NCBI RefSeq assembly: GCF_964355755.1
Contig: NC_092673.1
Span: forward strand, 14,325,001 to 14,389,000
Origin: Antedon mediterranea
Taxonomy: Eukaryota > Echinodermata > Crinoidea > Comatulida > Antedonidae
Length of the DNA stretch: 64,000 nt
Direction of reading: 5' to 3'
The stretch's first letter is position 1. Each line of letters opens with the position of its first letter. The notes under the pieces were generated by a model, which was not told the DNA's origin, searched no databases, and saw nothing but the letters and a program-made list of their open reading frames with translations. Below are positions 11,037-23,093 of this stretch, piece after piece. The position numbers and the translations under genes are program-made.

Positions 11037-12268
11037 ATGTACTGTGCTGCAATTAATTGTAAAAGCAATTCAAAGGCCAACCCAGAACTTAAGTTTTACA
11101 ATTTTCCCAAAGACAAGAACAAGTAAATTTATGTAATTAAATAAGTAGCCTACATCTTAACATATGCTATGTAGGGACTAACCTTACTTTACTGTATTCA
11201 ATTTATACATATTAATAAACTAGGCTAGGTAGGCCTATTATTAATAATTATTATTTAAACGTAGGTATGAAATGATTACCGGTATTATTATCAGGCTACT
11301 ACTAGTAGTACATTAATTATATAACAGTGAACTTACACTAATTTCTTCACTGTTCCCTGGTTATATTACTTTATCCTTTAAAATTTAGTACTGTACCTTA
11401 AACAACTTTTAAAACTTTCAATTCAAGAAACATTTATTGACCAAATATTATATCATTACAATTGTTGGCATATAAGTAAAAATTTGGTCGAAAGACTACA
11501 AGAAGCCCAATTGGCATGTCGCTGTAGTCCCCCTTTTTACATTATACAAATAATAATAATACTTAATATAAACAAATTGTGATCTTAATTATTTCATGCT
11601 TTCCGTCTCATGGTTAATATTTGCTTTCTGTCTCATGGTTATTTTATTTTTTATTTGTTTAATTTAACTAGCCGTTACGTACATTACAGTATATTAACGC
11701 ATGGAATGATTATTATTATCATTATTAGGCTAGGACATTAGTTATAATAACAGTGAAATTACACTATTTTTATTGTTCCCTGGTTATATTACTTATCCGT
11801 TGAGTAGCCCTAACAAAAAATTTTTAATTGCATCTTATACTTAATATTTATGAAATTCAACCGTTAGTTAGTGGTTTTAGGTTAGGCTTAAGTATTTGAC
11901 TTTAGGCCCTAACCAATTTGAAAATCAATTAGCATGCACGCAGACGTCCTATAATTACGTAAACGTTAATTATGATAAAGCAAAAACTCACTAGACAATT
12001 ATTAATTTACAGGTGTGCAAAATTGGCCCAGAACACACGACGTGCGGATTTGAGAAGGAAACCAAGTTCTTATTTACACCGTAATTGCCACTTGTGCAAT
12101 ATTCATTTTGAACAATCTCAAATACTGATGGTCACAGGCAGACTAAATCAAGATTGCATTGAGAACTTATTTTCTAGAGGGAGAGGGGGTCATCGCTATA
12201 ACCCGATGGTAGATGAATTTAGAGCCTCCCTGAAGGAAGTTATGTTCAACAGGATGTTGTTCCGTTAG
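11037..12268 (+). CDS. THAP-domain protein of the P-like element: join(11037..11122,12013..12268), 113 aa
   Basis: Exon 1 starts at ATG 11037 and encodes Cys3-x4-Cys8 (CAAINC) and YNFPKDKNK. A GTAAAT donor at 11123 and a TTTACAG acceptor ending at 12012 join in phase to a second exon with NTRRADL, LHRNCHLCNIHFE and the C-x2-H pair of the C2CH THAP zinc module. Directly after HFEQSQ the frame moves to TGRLNQDCIENLFS, which in full-length P/THAP9-type transposases lies near the C-terminus. Several hundred residues including the catalytic core are therefore missing. The usual THAP tryptophan appears as Leu. The product could be a short DNA-binding protein or simply a relic; no expression evidence exists. 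Confidence 0.65.
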
Positions 12269-12810
12269 GGGAATTCGAATTGCCTAGAAGACACTGATCG
12301 ACAGTACAGCTAAATGGAATTGATGCAAATGCAATAATGATGGCCCAATCATCATCATCATCAACGCCACAATCGCATCATGTTGCCGATCAAGAAGACA
12401 ACGATGCGACCACTGACGACGACTGCTGCTTAGAAGACTTTGAGATGACTCTACTTATACTTTAGTATAATTATGTAGCCGGTTACGTCGTCAAGAAAGT
12501 AAGTAAGTGTAAAGCACAACTGCGATATCTGTAACAGTGCGATGCGAGAAACCAATTGAAAACTGGAAGACCCAAAGCAGTTCCTAACACATTTTAAGTC
12601 TTATATGCCCATCAACCAGTACCGACTTCGGAGGATTAATTATGCCTACTGACAATGTAGTTAATGTCCTAACTTTAACAAATAGTTACATACATCAAAC
12701 ATCATCAGAAAAATAAAGTTAGAAATCGGCGCTACCATGTTACATAGATTTGGTATGAAGTTGAATGTTTGTTCACCAGCAATTGAAACATTGCTAATTG
12801 AAACATAAGT
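12269..12810 (+). pseudogene. P-type transposase C-terminal remnant
   Basis: Beyond the stop at 12268, other frames continue the family's C-terminal order: an Asp/Ser-rich linker, NYVAGYVVKK followed by Cys residues (about 12470-12540), and LIMPTDNVVNVLTLTNSYI (about 12633-12690). Stops and shifts break it, so the full C-terminus is not translatable. Confidence 0.6.
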
Positions 12811-13823
12811 AAACCTAGTCCTACGCATATTCTATGCTGTTAAATTCTTCAACAGAGACATAATCAGAAGAAGAGTAACAAATTTACATTTCTGAGGCAT
12901 GGTAAAGTTGTAGGAGGTCTGTACGCGCCCCGGTCTGTGCATTATCGGCTAGAAATGATGATCATTACGACGGTCTGGTATGATGAATAATTGTAAATAT
13001 GATGATTTTATTTCAATGTTTCTACATTTTTTATATTTCCTCTCGGTGGCCCGTGCATCATTTCGCAATAGTTATTGAGTTAATTTTAAACTGAGACTAC
13101 TATAACATAAAACTAATTGTTATCTCAGGTTTTAAATAAATTATAATAATAAATGAATGTCATGGCGAATGATGGGTACATAATACAGTAGGCCTAGTAT
13201 GAATTGTCTCAGAATTGACTATCATAATCTGTTTCATACCATGCCTGTAGGCTTAAGCCTATGATTGTTTATAAATATATTCCGAAAAATTACTGCAATA
13301 AAATAGTCGAAGTAGTGATTTTAAAAAGTGACTTCTTGTTCTTTTTTAATTGTTTATAAAAACACATTATTTGACTAATATATTTTCCTAATCTGCACTG
13401 TTTTTCTGCTGGATGAAAAAGAACACATCAACAACAAAAACGGAATACGATGCGCTTAGTGTTAATACCAGAGGGACCGACTAGCATAAATAAGTAGTAG
13501 TGCGGATGTGAGTGATGATTACTCCTAGATGATGATTTTGAGGATGATGATAAACATTCAATAATAACAACAATATTCAGTAATTAAAACAAATAAAGAT
13601 ATACAAAGTACAGGAAATAAGTCTATCATTATAATTTAATCGCACATTACCGCAATTATTGTGATGAAAAAAAATGAGTATTCAGTTACAATACAGTAGA
13701 CATATCTGATCCATAAATCTACTTGTTTGAGCGAGAGGGCGCCCTATAAAATGAGCTCCATGTGTGTTACAAGAATTGCACGTAAAATTCCGAGAGTGTC
13801 CCATCTTTATATATAAGATCTTT

Positions 13824-13831
13824 GTTATAGC
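13824..13831. repeat. Right target-site duplication of the P-like element
   Basis: GTTATAGC directly follows the right TIR and matches 10829-10836. The host sequence continues GTAATTTGAGGCC, matching repeat X copy A (GTCATTTGAGG on the opposite strand, about 3322-3334). Confidence 0.85.
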
Positions 13832-15060
13832 GTAATTTGAGGCCGTTTTAATCAAATTTAGGGTAGCCAATTTTTTTCAATTTTGTATGGTACATAAATA
13901 AAATACTGTTCGAAAAACACATTGCAAGAGGTCCGGTATGATGACTGTGTAAATCCATTCTTTCAAATTTAAAAATGAAGTTTTTAAAGTTCAATATGCC
14001 TATCATAGAAAATATACGCGAACGTAAAACCTACCCACGGGCCAAGAGGTATATTGTTATAATCGCAGAGACGTAGGCAGGTTGCTGTCTGGGGGTGCGA
14101 AAATTGTAAATGCGCAAGATATCCATGGTCTGATCTGTAAGAAAATTTTGAAAAATAGGGCTGCTAGGTTCCCGGAAATTGCAATTATACATTGATATAT
14201 AAAACGAAATTACAAGTCTATCAGAGAACAAGCTCACCGAGGTTGAGATGGAGCTAAGGACATTTAAACAACTAGAGTTGTTAGGTCCCCGGATATTGGA
14301 TTATAGTATTTCGAAAAAAAGAAACAAAATATATAAGGCTCCAGGACCAGCGCCCTACCATTAAGGTTGAGCTGCTAAGAAAATTGTGAAAAATAGACCT
14401 GCTAGGTACCTGGAAATTGCACTTATATAGGCCCATATTGATAAATGAAACGAAATTATAAGTCTACAGAACCAGAGCTAAGAAAATTGTCAAAAATAGA
14501 GCTGCTAGGTCCTGCAAAACATTGAAATATGAAACAAAATTATAGGTCCAGCCCACCATGGTTGGGGTTGGAGCTAAGAACATTCTGAAAAATAGAGTTA
14601 CTAGGTCCCGGAAATTTAACTTATTATACTTCGAAGCATAAAACAAGATAATACCGGTACGTCTCCAGAACCAGCCCTACCATATAGATAGATATAAAAA
14701 AAAAATGAAAAAATAGAGCTCTAGGTTCAATGCACTGACTGTATATTGTACATCGAAATATGAAACAAAATGTACGGTAAGTATACATGACCAGCTCTAT
14801 AATTGGGGACGGTTGAGCTAAGACAATTTTGAAAACTAGAGATGCAGGTCTTCAAAAATTACACCTATACTTAAAAAAAATTCAGACATAGAGGCCTAAA
14901 CAAGTTACCATTTTTACCTTTTATTTGGAGGGGAATGCGTCCACAAGCGTAGACCATTTTCCGTCGGAGAAATCAGTTTATTTCCCAGATGTGAATCTGG
15001 AATTTCGATGTACGAGCAGTTCATGACATACAGGACATTGGAAATGTAATAACTTAGCTA
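13832..15060 (-). repeat. Repeat X copy B, proximal part with internal tandem units
   Basis: Read on the minus strand this follows copy A from CTGTATGTCATGAA (near 15020) through the AAATAAACTGATTTC region to GGCTACCCTAAAT (near 13862). Between about 14000 and 14880 there are about six degenerate tandem units of roughly 100-150 bp, each with GCTAGGTCCCGGAAATT-like and GAGCTAAGAAAATT-like words. Copy A has fewer units. No coding region is evident. Confidence 0.7.
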
Positions 15061-15760
15061 TAATAAGATGTTGGCTAAACGAAAATGGTATGTTTTTTGT
15101 TTAGTAATGTAGGCCGAGCCTACAGTGAAAAGCGTCTATTTCAGGTTCAGGTAATCGTAAATTAAGAAATTGAACATACGAACAATAAAATAGATCGCGA
15201 AGATAATTCGTACCCTTTTGCTGTCGATACACAGTACACGACGTAATGCGTCAGTAAACTTCGCCTGGAAAGTAACTACAGTACACATTCTGGTCCCTGG
15301 GTGGAACATGATATCACGAGTAAACCGCAATGGGCCGGGCCCAATGTTAAACGATTCGTACAAAGGGACACCGCCAGACAAGTGCATACCTATTGTTTAT
15401 TAGATCGCTGGCAATAATGCATGCATAATAAAGTGTAATAGCCCTCCGACGTACTTAACAAAAATGGAACTTCGCGGTTTTCTAGTCGCTGAAGCTACAA
15501 AGTGAACGCGAATGATTTTTACTTTATAATTATAGTACTCGCATTCCCCGACGTGGGGGCTACACATATCAGATAAATACAATTTTAATAAAAAGCAATC
15601 AAATACTTGGGCCTAATTAATATACAACTCTTAATTAAATTATGTTCCATGTAATTTGATCTTAATTTAAAAGCACTATATTTCAAAGAATGTTACGATA
15701 CTAATTGATGTGAAGCGCCGCTGATTATAATTAAATGTTGTATAAATGTGCGCTATACAA

Positions 15761-15795
<35 letters not shown>

Positions 15796-17080
15796 TTAAT
15801 ATCATTGTATTTTTACTTTTGACGCTGACAGGTATGTGAACAAAACCATCTCGTACATCGCTAGTATTCACAACCAAAGTTCAAGAACATTTATTTGGGG
15901 ATTTTGTTTTAAGTTACAACATTTTACTGAGCGGTAATAACTTCAGTACGGTTATTTTCTTTTTGTAATTGGGGTTTCGTTTCATTATCAACCCATCACA
16001 GAATCCAATCACTATACATGTCCATCAATTGAATAATTTTGGAACAAGACCAAGGACTCCGCAATTGCCAAAGTCAGAGCTAAGTAGTGCTCGTGCATCT
16101 TATGAAAACTACTGCCATTATTAAAATGCACATTGCAAGACTGAAATATTATATACATGATGTGTGCATAAATATAATATATTTACTGTATATTATTATG
16201 TAATGAGTGTTATTTGTCGTCCAATGTTGTATACAGTACTCATAATAGGCCTAGATCTTAAATTATACAGTATTAAAATAAAATAATCATGGGTTAATAA
16301 AATTAATTTATCTTACAATTTATTTAAGGGCTATCCAAGAAGATACTGTAATAAAAAAACATTTATTTTAGATTAATAAATTAGGAAATACATTTAATAG
16401 GTCTCCAACTTGCCTAAGAGTAACAGTGGTAGCAGGTCTAGAAGGCTAATGTAGTGAGAGTGAGTGGCTGCCCATACGTAAGTAGGCTATTATTTATATT
16501 CAATCCTATATGAAATACATCTCTGGCTGGCACAAATATGAAATAGGCCTTAACCTAAAAAGTTGGCTTAGGCCTAGAAAAAAGCTTCCTTAGGTTTGGT
16601 CTACACGCACAACATAAGGAGGGTGGCCGACTGCCATGGCTGAAGGCTAGCCCTACACAGACTGTGCCCGCCTTCTCTATTATGTAAGATACGCCATCCA
16701 GAATAGACAGGTCTAGAGAGAGAGAGAGAGGCATACACCAGTTAATCGGTATTTTTGTTTGCATTAAAATTCACTGACTTGTGAACTACCATAAAACTAC
16801 ATCAGCAGCTTGCCTTAATCTTAATATTAGAAGCAATAATGGTGTGAACTTATGGTGATGGTGAGAATTTATAATAAGGCCTAATAGGCCTACCCATTTA
16901 AACTAGTCCCCTAGGTAGGGACTTGCACATATTTTTCAATGTATCTATTTGTGCTTGAAATGTTTTAGACTGGAAGAATGCTGTATTTGAAGCATTTTTA
17001 ACTTTAGATGAAAAAAATTGACAAAGAAATTAAAAAGTTACGAATATTTATGTATGTATTAAATTTGATACTTTAATTAT
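15061..17080. other. Spacer with a retroposon-like tail, no gene seen
   Basis: I find no recognisable coding sequence. GCGCTATACAAGTAATAATAAT at 15752-15797 resembles the 3' end of a non-LTR element with an (AAT)n tail. A short (AG)n run lies near 16714-16729. Confidence 0.45.
15764..15797 (+). repeat. (AAT)n microsatellite, likely retroposon tail
   Basis: About eleven AAT units directly follow a GTGCGCTATACAAGT motif, the kind of 3' junction seen on many non-LTR elements. Confidence 0.7.
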
Positions 17081-17084
17081 CCGT

Positions 17085-17880
17085 GTAGGAATTAGTAAAA
17101 TAAGCGCAATAGCCATAAAGGTGGCGGATGCTATCGAGGGAAAACTCCAACCAGTATATATGGCCCCACCTACTAAAGATAAATGGGCCGACATATCAGC
17201 CGATTTTGAAAGACGGTGGAATTTTCCACAACTGCATCGGAGCCATTGACAGGAAGCTAGTTTATTAATCAAAGCCCCTGGCAATTCTGGTTCCCTATTT
17301 TACAACTACAAAAGAACCTACTTCATTGTGTTAATGGCCTTAATAGATGCCAATTACAATTTCATCTGTGTAGACGTTGGCAACTATGGTTCTAGCAATG
17401 ATGGAGGTATTTTATCTAAAATGCAATTAAAAATTGCTTTAGAAGAAAATATTACCACCTAAAGTTTTACAGTACCAGATATGCCAGAGTTGGATCCAGT
17501 GCCCCATGTGATTGTAGGGGACAAACGTCATGAGACCATACCCAGGTAATAAGACACTGATTTAAATTTTGTTTATTGTGGTGGCAGGTCTAAAAAAATA
17601 TATTTTTTTTATTATAAAGACTTTTTTGACACCAACACATCATAAAGAATTATTATAACTATAATGTATATTTCAGGTAAAAAGAACTTGACAGAAAGAA
17701 AAGGATTTATAACTACCAAATAGGCGAATCTCAGAAAATGTTTTTGGCATCCTGACCAACAAGTTTCGAATATTCCATCTTAAGTTGGAGCTGAAGACGG
17801 CCAATGTGGATAAAGTTACTGTGTGCAACAATCCTGCATAATTTTATACGCAAAACGGGATTAAACAGTGGAAACACGTG
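17085..17880 (+). pseudogene. PIF/Harbinger transposase relic
   Basis: The order of blocks is that of Harbinger (HARBI1-like) DDE transposases. W-N-F-P is followed by NCIGAIDRK with the first catalytic Asp, then IKAPGNSGSLFYNYKRTY, VLMALIDANYNFICVDVG with the second Asp region, NYGSSNDGGI and HVIVGDK. After an intron-like gap come ERK...NYQIG, TNKFRIFHLKLEL and NVDKVTVCNN. The frame shifts around 17235, at 17458 (stop) and in the last third, so it is not functional. It is followed within 400 bp by a piggyBac relic; neither element's ends were located. Confidence 0.8.
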
Positions 17881-18249
17881 CAGAGTCTAGCAGATGTTTT
17901 TTTGGAAACAATGGACGAGTGAGTATTTATCTACTCTTCAGACTCGCAGAAAGTGGCTCAGTAAGGAACTAAATGTAATTGTAAAGAATGGTGATGTGGT
18001 GCTATTGAAGGACATTCAAGTTCATCGTTTGAGGCTGGTTGGCTAGTTAACCACCTAGCCCCTAGTCTAGGCCTAGCCTACCCTGAATATAAGGCCTAGT
18101 AAAAGGTTTTTTATGACAGGAAATAGTATAATAAATTAAAATTTATCAATATTATTTATGCACAATTATATAATATCAAAACATGTTGCCTCTTTTTGAT
18201 TGATTATATTAGGAAAAAAAATTAATATTTTACAATCTAATCTTCTAGC

Positions 18250-19218
18250 GGGAAGCAGTATGATCAATCGAAGCCAATCAAGCACGGATTTAAAATTAGG
18301 ACACTCGCGGATTCCATCTCTGGTTATGTATACAACTTCGCTGTTTATATGGGACGATTTGGCAATCCAGACCACCGCGATCTCGAACGTAGAGCAATTC
18401 TGAACCTCATCACTCCAGACCTTCACAACCTCAACTACAGATTGTACTGCGACCGCTTTTTTACATCGATGCCACTTACAATAAATCGGGATATATTGCT
18501 GCGGAACTGTTATATGCGATCGACAAGAATATTCACCATCACTCAAACAACATGAAAACAAACTTGGAGCGTGGAGAATTTCATTTCGCGAAACATGACG
18601 ACGGGATGTGTGGATATGCGTGGAAGGACAAAAAGCTAATCTACTTTCTGAGCAGCGCACATTCAGGAGATCTACCCCTAACGGCCGTGATGCGTAATAT
18701 AGATATCCGCGGAAATCGTACCAACATACCATGCCCACAAGCCACCGCAGACTACAACAAATACATGGGAGGGGAGATCATGCAGATCAAATCAAGTCGT
18801 ACTATGCAGTCAACAGGAAATCGCGTCGCTGGTATATGCGTCTCTTTTGGCAATCATTCGACACTTCCATATCCAACGCCTTCATTCTACATACAGAAAC
18901 GCGACCTGCCGCAGAAAGACATTCACAAATCCAATTTCGCTATAAAAGCTCACGGAAGAATTAATCGGAGGTTACAGCTCACGAAGCACAATAGGACGTC
19001 CCCAAATAGCCCATCCTATACGCACAGACCCAGGTCACCAGCACACTCTCACCGACCTGAGGCCAGTATTTCCAAGGAAGCGTCGCTGTAGTGTATGTCT
19101 TCAAAACAAAACAAGACATGAGACCTTCTATGGTTGTGCAAGTTGCAACAACACACCACTGTGCAACCATGTTGGTCGAAACTGTTTCGAAATCCACCAC
19201 AGAAACATTGAAAACTGA
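18250..19218 (+). pseudogene. piggyBac transposase relic with C-terminal Cys-rich finger
   Basis: Frames join to the classic piggyBac order. QYDQSKPIKHGFKI and the first Asp in TLADS come first, then SGYVYNFAVYMG, then the second Asp in YCDRFFTSMP. Next come ERGEFHFAKHDDG and WKDKKLIYFLSSAH, then YNKYMGG followed, after a frameshift near 18768, by DHADQIKSYYAVNRKSRRWY with the further Asp. The end (about 19075-19200) is a Cys/His cluster: CSVCLQNKT, then YGCASCNNTPLC, then CFEIHH. At least three frameshifts show loss of function. The minus-strand open frame at 18166-18738 is its antisense shadow. Confidence 0.88.
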
Positions 19219-19557
19219 ACATTTCCCTCGCAGTTTTAGTTGGAAGCGTCTTCTTTTAGTGTTCAGAGGTCAGAGGGCTTGTGAGTTGATAGCTATTTTT
19301 AAAATGGTGAAACAGTCCGGCTTCTGAGTTAGAAGAACTGCTCCATCTTCAATTGTGAGTACAACACACTACAGCACACTTACAACATTGGGTCATGTTG
19401 AAGCCTACTCGTGGCGGCCCTGTTACGTCGTACTACACCTGATGAACCTGTATGGCAAGCTAATTCAACATGAAGATGAATGTGAAAAGTCAATGGTGAA
19501 CACTGAACATTTTATATAAAGTCATATAATATATTTGTTTATTTCTTTCAACTGTAG

Positions 19558-20349
19558 AATTTGGCATTGAAGGGATACATCTCATTGTAGAAAAACTCAA
19601 TGAATCAATAACAGCTGCCAATGTATCTCAAGACGAGTTAGATCTGGAATGGAATCTCTTCAAGAAAAGAGGGGTATTTCTAAACCCCGCAAACCCCCAA
19701 AAAAACATAGCAAACCCAACCGAACCAACATAAAAGTGATTGAATTATGTAGTATACAACCCACTTGGTATATCCATGTAAAAAAAAAATGAAATTTCTA
19801 CTGTACATATTAAATCATCATTATATTAAAATTCCTAAAATATTTTTTCCACACTACCGAAATAAAAATAAATGTTCTGTTTCTTGGTAGAAAATCTTAA
19901 ATCATTAATAATATTCTTGCAGGAGGCAATAGTAATAATAAATACATAAATTAATTTGCTACACTTTCAGGTACAGCAATATTATCCAGGCCAAATGGGA
20001 AGAAATCATCCCTTCAATTAAAGAAGAACTTCCCAACATTTCTTTAATGGACCTAGCAGTCCCAGCCAGCTCTTCTGAAGCTGAAAAAAGGGGCTTTAGC
20101 AGAATGAAACAGCTCAAAACTATATATAGGTCATGTCTTCAGGATGATCGGGTCACTGACCAGATGGTCATAATGATGCAGTCTGGTAAAATTTCACAAT
20201 ATGATCTGCTACCTGCAATCAACTTGTGGAACAGTTTCAGTGGAGTTATCAGAAGTACTGATAAAATGGAAGATGATTCACAAGACGAAGAGCAGGAATC
20301 AGATCATGAGGCAGACTTTAAAATGTATGACAGTGACAGTGACTTTTGA
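19558..20349 (+). pseudogene. hAT transposase C-terminal (dimerization) region, fragment
   Basis: A first exon-like block (19558-19673, after a CTGTAG acceptor) encodes FGIEGIHLIVEKLNES and DELDLEWNLFKK. A second block after a TTTCAG acceptor (from 19971) runs open to the TGA at 20347-20349. It reads KWEEIIPSIKEELPNISL, then LAVPASSSEAEKRGFSRMKQ, then LLPAINLWN, and an acidic tail. The PAS(S/N)AEAERGFS...LMxI...W pattern is the hAT dimerization region. Splice phases between the two blocks do not match in my reading, and no upstream DDE or BED zinc finger is seen, so I treat it as a fragment. The second block alone is well preserved. Confidence 0.75.
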
Positions 20350-21014
20350 ATTCTCTTTTGTGTGCAAAACAAATTTAAAATTTGAAAAAAGAAAATGTTA
20401 TTAGTAAAACATAGTTGTTCATTGAGTTTTCTTATAAAAAGATCAATTATCTTTAAATTGCTACTGCACTGTTATGCTGAGGGTCGAATGAGTATACTAA
20501 ATGATTTATGTTTGGAAAAAATTAGTAAAAACTAGTAAAATAGTGTATGGGCTAGTGAAATGCCCAGGGGGCTAGTAACATGAAAAAGATAAATCGAGCC
20601 CTGGACCTTTATTCTCAGCCCACCGGACCAAATCTGGGCGCGATGTGAAAGCAGCTTAATTAAGGTCATCATTTAATAATGTGCTGTTAAAATCTATTTA
20701 CAGAAAAGTTACTAATCATAGATTTATTTATTATAAAATATTAGATTTCAAATCATGGATAAATTTGTTATTTGTTTTATAAGTAAACCTTTATTATTAA
20801 ATAATATTATATTAAACAAAATTCTAAAAATATTTACTAAACCATGCAATAGAACCATTGCTTGAAACATTACTTTACAATACAAGAGAACTAAATAATT
20901 AATCAACAGTATGGAATGGTAAAAAGATGTGTAATATTATTTAAAAGTTAACTGTAAATAAGTAAATTATGTAGGTAAAATATATATATTTCAAATTGCT
21001 GTTACCACAGACGT
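20350..21014. other. AT-rich spacer, nothing recognised
   Basis: I see no coding frame and no repeat beyond simple A/T-rich sequence. Confidence 0.5.
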
Positions 21015-21379
21015 TCATAGTAATACCATGTCTCCACTCTTAACATCAGCTACAATTTCCTCCAATTCTAAAAATGATACCTCATATTCTCCATTCTCCA
21101 GATCATACCTAATGCAAAATTCCATCCCTACCATGTCTGTAAGCGTTCCATCCCACCACTTTTTATCAGAGTCGCTGTCATTCCAGAGGTGTTTAATTTT
21201 TTCCCAATCAAAAGTTCTGGTTTTTTGTTCCTTCAACTAATGTGCAATTCTGACCAATTTCAAAACAGCTCCATTTGTTAGTTCTTTGTCTGTCAGTGCA
21301 TTAAGGTTGCCGCGTTGAAGGTCTGAGACCAAAATACCAATACTGGTACAATATGGCTTAATATTCATTTCGTACAAAA
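21015..21379 (-). pseudogene. Unrecognised exon with a Tudor/chromo-like C-terminal segment, one in-frame stop
   Basis: Read on the minus strand from a TTTTACAG acceptor (exon start 21379), one frame stays open to 21015 except for a TAG at 21239-21237. The N-terminal part reads IKPYCTSIGILVSDLQRGNL and LTDKELTNGAVLKLVRIA. After the stop come TFDWEKIKHLWNDSDSDKKW, WDGTLTDMVGMEFCIRYDLE and EIVADVKSGDMVLL. A W-x-DG-x-[LI]-x..G..[FY].[IV].YD-x..E pattern is reminiscent of Tudor-like barrels, but I do not recognise the family. The region is probably transposon-associated, given hAT sequence 670 bp away on the other strand. Confidence 0.4.
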
Positions 21380-22953
21380 CTGTAAAAAAATCAATTTAGG
21401 CTAAATGCATTTTAGGTAATTTCAAATACAGTAAATTTCTAAAAATGTCATAATTATACTGTATTAATAACCCTATAAACTAGTAAAGAAACAACACATT
21501 AGCCAAACAGCAAAATTATATAATAAAACAAAATATTATGTGTATAGGCCTAGTGTATAACCCTTAAAATACAATATAAAATTGAATTACTATTAAAATA
21601 CAATTATAAATGTTATAAATTTAATTAACTATAGTGAGGCATATAAATGAATAGGCAAACTGCCTTAAAATGTGACAGAACAGAAAACAATGCCTAGAGT
21701 ACTGATTTATATACCAATTTATAATTATTATAATTTAATAATTAAGCCTACAAACTAGTATAAAGAAACTTAGCTACAGTAAATATAAGCCTTGTAAAAA
21801 CAAAATATGTGTACGCCTATAACCCTTAAAATACAATATAAAAATTAAATCATACATTTTATACAATTTAATAATGCTTTATTTATCCCTCCTGCAAACC
21901 CCACTCTCTTCAAAATAAACCAGTGTACCACTATTGTACACTCTATTTAATTAATAGTATTGATTGTATAGGTTGGAAAAAAGTAATAGAATTGAATCAT
22001 ATATATATATGTTTGTCTTGTGAAATTTTAAATAGTTTATCCATCCTGTAATTGGCGGATTACTCGCTGTTGGATGAGTATGAAATAAAAAAATAAAAAA
22101 TAAAATATATATATATATATATAGGAAAATAACTACTTACTATTGGTTCAAATGAAAAAAAATGAGACGAAACTGACTTCTATTTTTTTTTAAATTTCTT
22201 AGCTTACTAGGCTGAAGTGTCTGAATCCTTCGCGGTGAACAGTAACGTCTGCTAGGCTGTGCCATCACCGCGCTGTTGCGAGCTAGACTAGCGCCAGTAC
22301 GCAGACATATTAGTCGATATTTAAACATTTGTTGGCTCACCGACTGTGGCCAAATTTAGCCAAAATGAATGGTATACATACATAAATCATTAATCTCTTA
22401 ATAAACTCTGACGATTTTATACTTACCGTCGACTTTTTCTAATTTTGTGTAAAAAACGACTCTGATGTAAAGCATGAACGCAACAAAGGTTTGTTCAAGC
22501 AGAATTCTAGATTTATATATCTAATAATATTATATTATTGGAGAAGATCATACACTTGGTTGTTTTTTTTTAATTAGCCAATCAGATACTAAAAAACATT
22601 GCGCAAAAGACCCTAGGCCTACCTGACCCTTCTTTCTGGTAACAATTTTCTATTCCCTTTAATTGTCAACTTCCTTCTATTCTAGCCTATGTCTAGCGGT
22701 TTTGCTAGTCCCTACTAGCTAGGCCTATAGTGTAGTAGTAGGCCTAGTAGCTAGGCTAGTACTAGTAGGGACCGCACACTGACGAGTGCGCATCTTTAGT
22801 GCGCACACATTGCGTTGCAACGCGCAATGTTGGAATGAGCTATATGGGTTGCGTTTTGGACGATTCGTACGCGTTAGCCCTGCCGCGAAATCTAAATTTA
22901 CGGACGATCGTCAACATAAACAAATAATTTACAACCCCAAGAAATCCCCGTGA

Positions 22954-23093
22954 TTTTAACCTAGATAGTACTCATTTATGTAGGTAGGTAAGGAGGATTA
23001 ATTTTAACCTAGATAGTACTCATTTATGTAGGTAAGGAGGATTAATTTTAACCTAGATAGTACTCATTTATGTAGGTAAGGAGGATTAATTTT
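22954..23093. repeat. 44-48 bp minisatellite, three copies
   Basis: Units start with TTTTAACCTAGATAGTACTC at 22954, 23002 and 23046. The first carries an extra GGTA, so the spacing is 48 then 44 bp. Copies are otherwise identical, which suggests recent expansion. Confidence 0.92.

Larger units (their letters stand above)
10837..13824 (+). mobile_element. P-superfamily DNA transposon, internally deleted
   Basis: The ends are about 31-bp inverted repeats beginning CAAAGATCTTATATA, with one indel and one mismatch. A second, subterminal inverted repeat of about 27 bp (24 matching) lies at 10905-10935 and 13712-13742, with CTCGCT[TC]AAACAAGTA as its core. A 7-8 bp target-site duplication flanks it. 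P elements are known for 31-bp TIRs, internal inverted repeats and 8-bp duplications. Inside are a THAP domain and the C-terminal blocks of a P-type transposase, but no central catalytic region. The element interrupts repeat X copy B. Confidence 0.88.

Noticed and set aside
15218-15403. 61-codon plus-strand open frame
   Set aside because: No motif, and overlapped by an equally long minus-strand frame; not supported as coding.
18166-18738. 190-codon minus-strand open frame
   Set aside because: It is the antisense of the piggyBac relic, whose plus-strand frames carry the known motifs.
22954-23093. CRISPR-like array
   Set aside because: The three units are contiguous with no unique spacers, and the window is eukaryotic; it is a minisatellite.
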